A stretch of DNA of 12,341 nucleotides, from NCBI RefSeq assembly GCF_040605455.1, contig NZ_JBEXCV010000206.1, positions 1 to 12,341 of the forward strand, written 5' to 3'. Below the pieces are notes generated by a model, which made no database searches, was not told the DNA's origin, and saw only the letters and a program-made list of their open reading frames with translations. How positions within the stretch are numbered: position 1 is the first letter of the stretch; each line of letters opens with the position of its first letter. This DNA is from Embleya sp040605455. GTDB taxonomy: Bacteria > Actinomycetota > Actinomycetes > Streptomycetales > Streptomycetaceae. Below are positions 11,870 through 12,341 of this stretch, piece after piece. The translations under genes were made by a program, and so were the position numbers.

Positions 11870-12341
11870 CGGTCCAGGGCGCGCATCGCGTGCAGGGTCG
11901 GGCGCAGTCGGTCGATCCGGCGGCGCAGCACAGCGGGTTCGGCGCCGGTGGTCACGATCCACAGCGGTGGGCATGCGTGGCCGGGGTATTGCTCGCGCCA
12001 TGCGGCGTGGGTGGAGCCGTTGAGGTGGCGGGGTCCTTCGTGGGTGCGGTGTTCGGCCCAGCGGGTCCAGGTGTCGATCTTGGTGGCGAGGCGGTGCAGG
12101 GGCATGGTGACGCGGTCGAGTTCGATCAGGCGCACCCCGGAGTCCGCTCCTTGAGGGTCGGGGGTGTCGAGGCGGGCGACGGCGTCGGCCGTGAGCCGGC
12201 GGCGCTCGAGGCGGTGTTCGACTTCGACGTCCCAGCCGGTGATCGGCCCGGCCCCGTGGCGTACGCACGCGGCGGCGGTGGCGGTCACGGCGAGGGCGCG
12301 ACCGGCCAGGCCGCCGCGCAGGGCGGCCTCGCCGGTGGCGG
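11857..12341 (-). CDS. Replication-relaxation family protein, C-terminal part (runs off the window)
   Basis: The visible 160 or so residues match the C-terminal half of actinomycete replication-relaxation proteins: WDVEVEHRLERRRLTADAVA, a RLIELDRVTMPLHRLATKI strand-helix (family version LxxVEVDRxTExxxxLAxK), a YPGHACPPLWIVTT segment and a final Arg-rich helix (VLRRRIDRLRP). The family is found on Streptomyces plasmids and integrative elements and is annotated as aiding plasmid replication or acting as a DNA-binding regulator. The reading frame is open to the right edge, so the start is outside the window (a GTG at 12288 is internal to the domain). It stops at 11857 in the middle of the overlap with the TPR tail, possibly losing its native C-terminus. 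Function stated from family only. Confidence 0.6.
   Translation of the reverse strand, partial: ATGEAALRGGLAGRALAVTATAAACVRHGAGPITGWDVEVEHRLERRRLTADAVARLDTPDPQGADSGVRLIELDRVTMPLHRLATKIDTWTRWAEHRTHEGPRHLNGSTHAAWREQYPGHACPPLWIVTTGAEPAVLRRRIDRLRPTLHAMRALDRRVT

Noticed and set aside
1..12341. tRNA, rRNA or complete insertion sequence
   Set aside because: No cloverleaf, rRNA core sequence, transposase motif or paired terminal inverted repeats were found on either strand by eye.

Overview
The window looks like the left end of a linear actinomycete replicon (Streptomyces or a close relative; chromosome or large linear plasmid). The coding GC is high, start codons are mixed ATG/GTG, the Shine-Dalgarno sequences are of the GGAGG type, and overlaps of ATGA and TAGTG type are present. 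Positions 1-200 hold a chain of tight 3-4 nt-loop palindromes resembling a Streptomyces telomere. A 21-bp-periodic dyad array follows (256-318), then an A/C-skewed leader, and then one large inward-facing helicase with helicase-associated repeats (828-3569), the kind of gene expected nearest a Streptomyces telomere. That position 1 is a physical end is inferred, not proven.

Region 3570-6300 is gene-poor and degenerate. It holds a probable helicase terminator, an orphan double operator (a perfect DasR/dre-type core plus a second palindrome), a 52-aa single-span membrane protein on the minus strand, a perfect DnaA box beside a 37-40% GC island, and a broken copy of a small minus-strand gene.

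Region 6300-9460 is the best-preserved accessory locus. It is a compact plus-strand operon of a small secreted protein, a DUF5819/SdpA-like membrane-anchored protein, an SdpB-like HTTM membrane protein, a previously unlisted 37-aa ORF joined to both neighbours by ATGA overlaps, and a DCC-family (DUF393) thiol-disulfide oxidoreductase. A 22-aa amphipathic peptide ORF with an excellent ribosome binding site follows. The set resembles the Bacillus sdpABC toxin-maturation system with extra parts, so the working hypothesis is an SDP-like secreted-peptide system.

Region 9460-12341 is a graveyard. It contains a frameshifted SDR oxidoreductase remnant joined to the C-terminus of a second terminal helicase, a second diverged copy of the roughly 650-bp cassette seen at 5022-5670, the C-terminal tail of a TPR-type protein, and the C-terminal part of a replication-relaxation family protein running off the right edge. 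The peptide operon is therefore bracketed by direct repeats in a recombination-prone subtelomeric setting. No tRNA, rRNA, CRISPR array or intact insertion sequence was seen.
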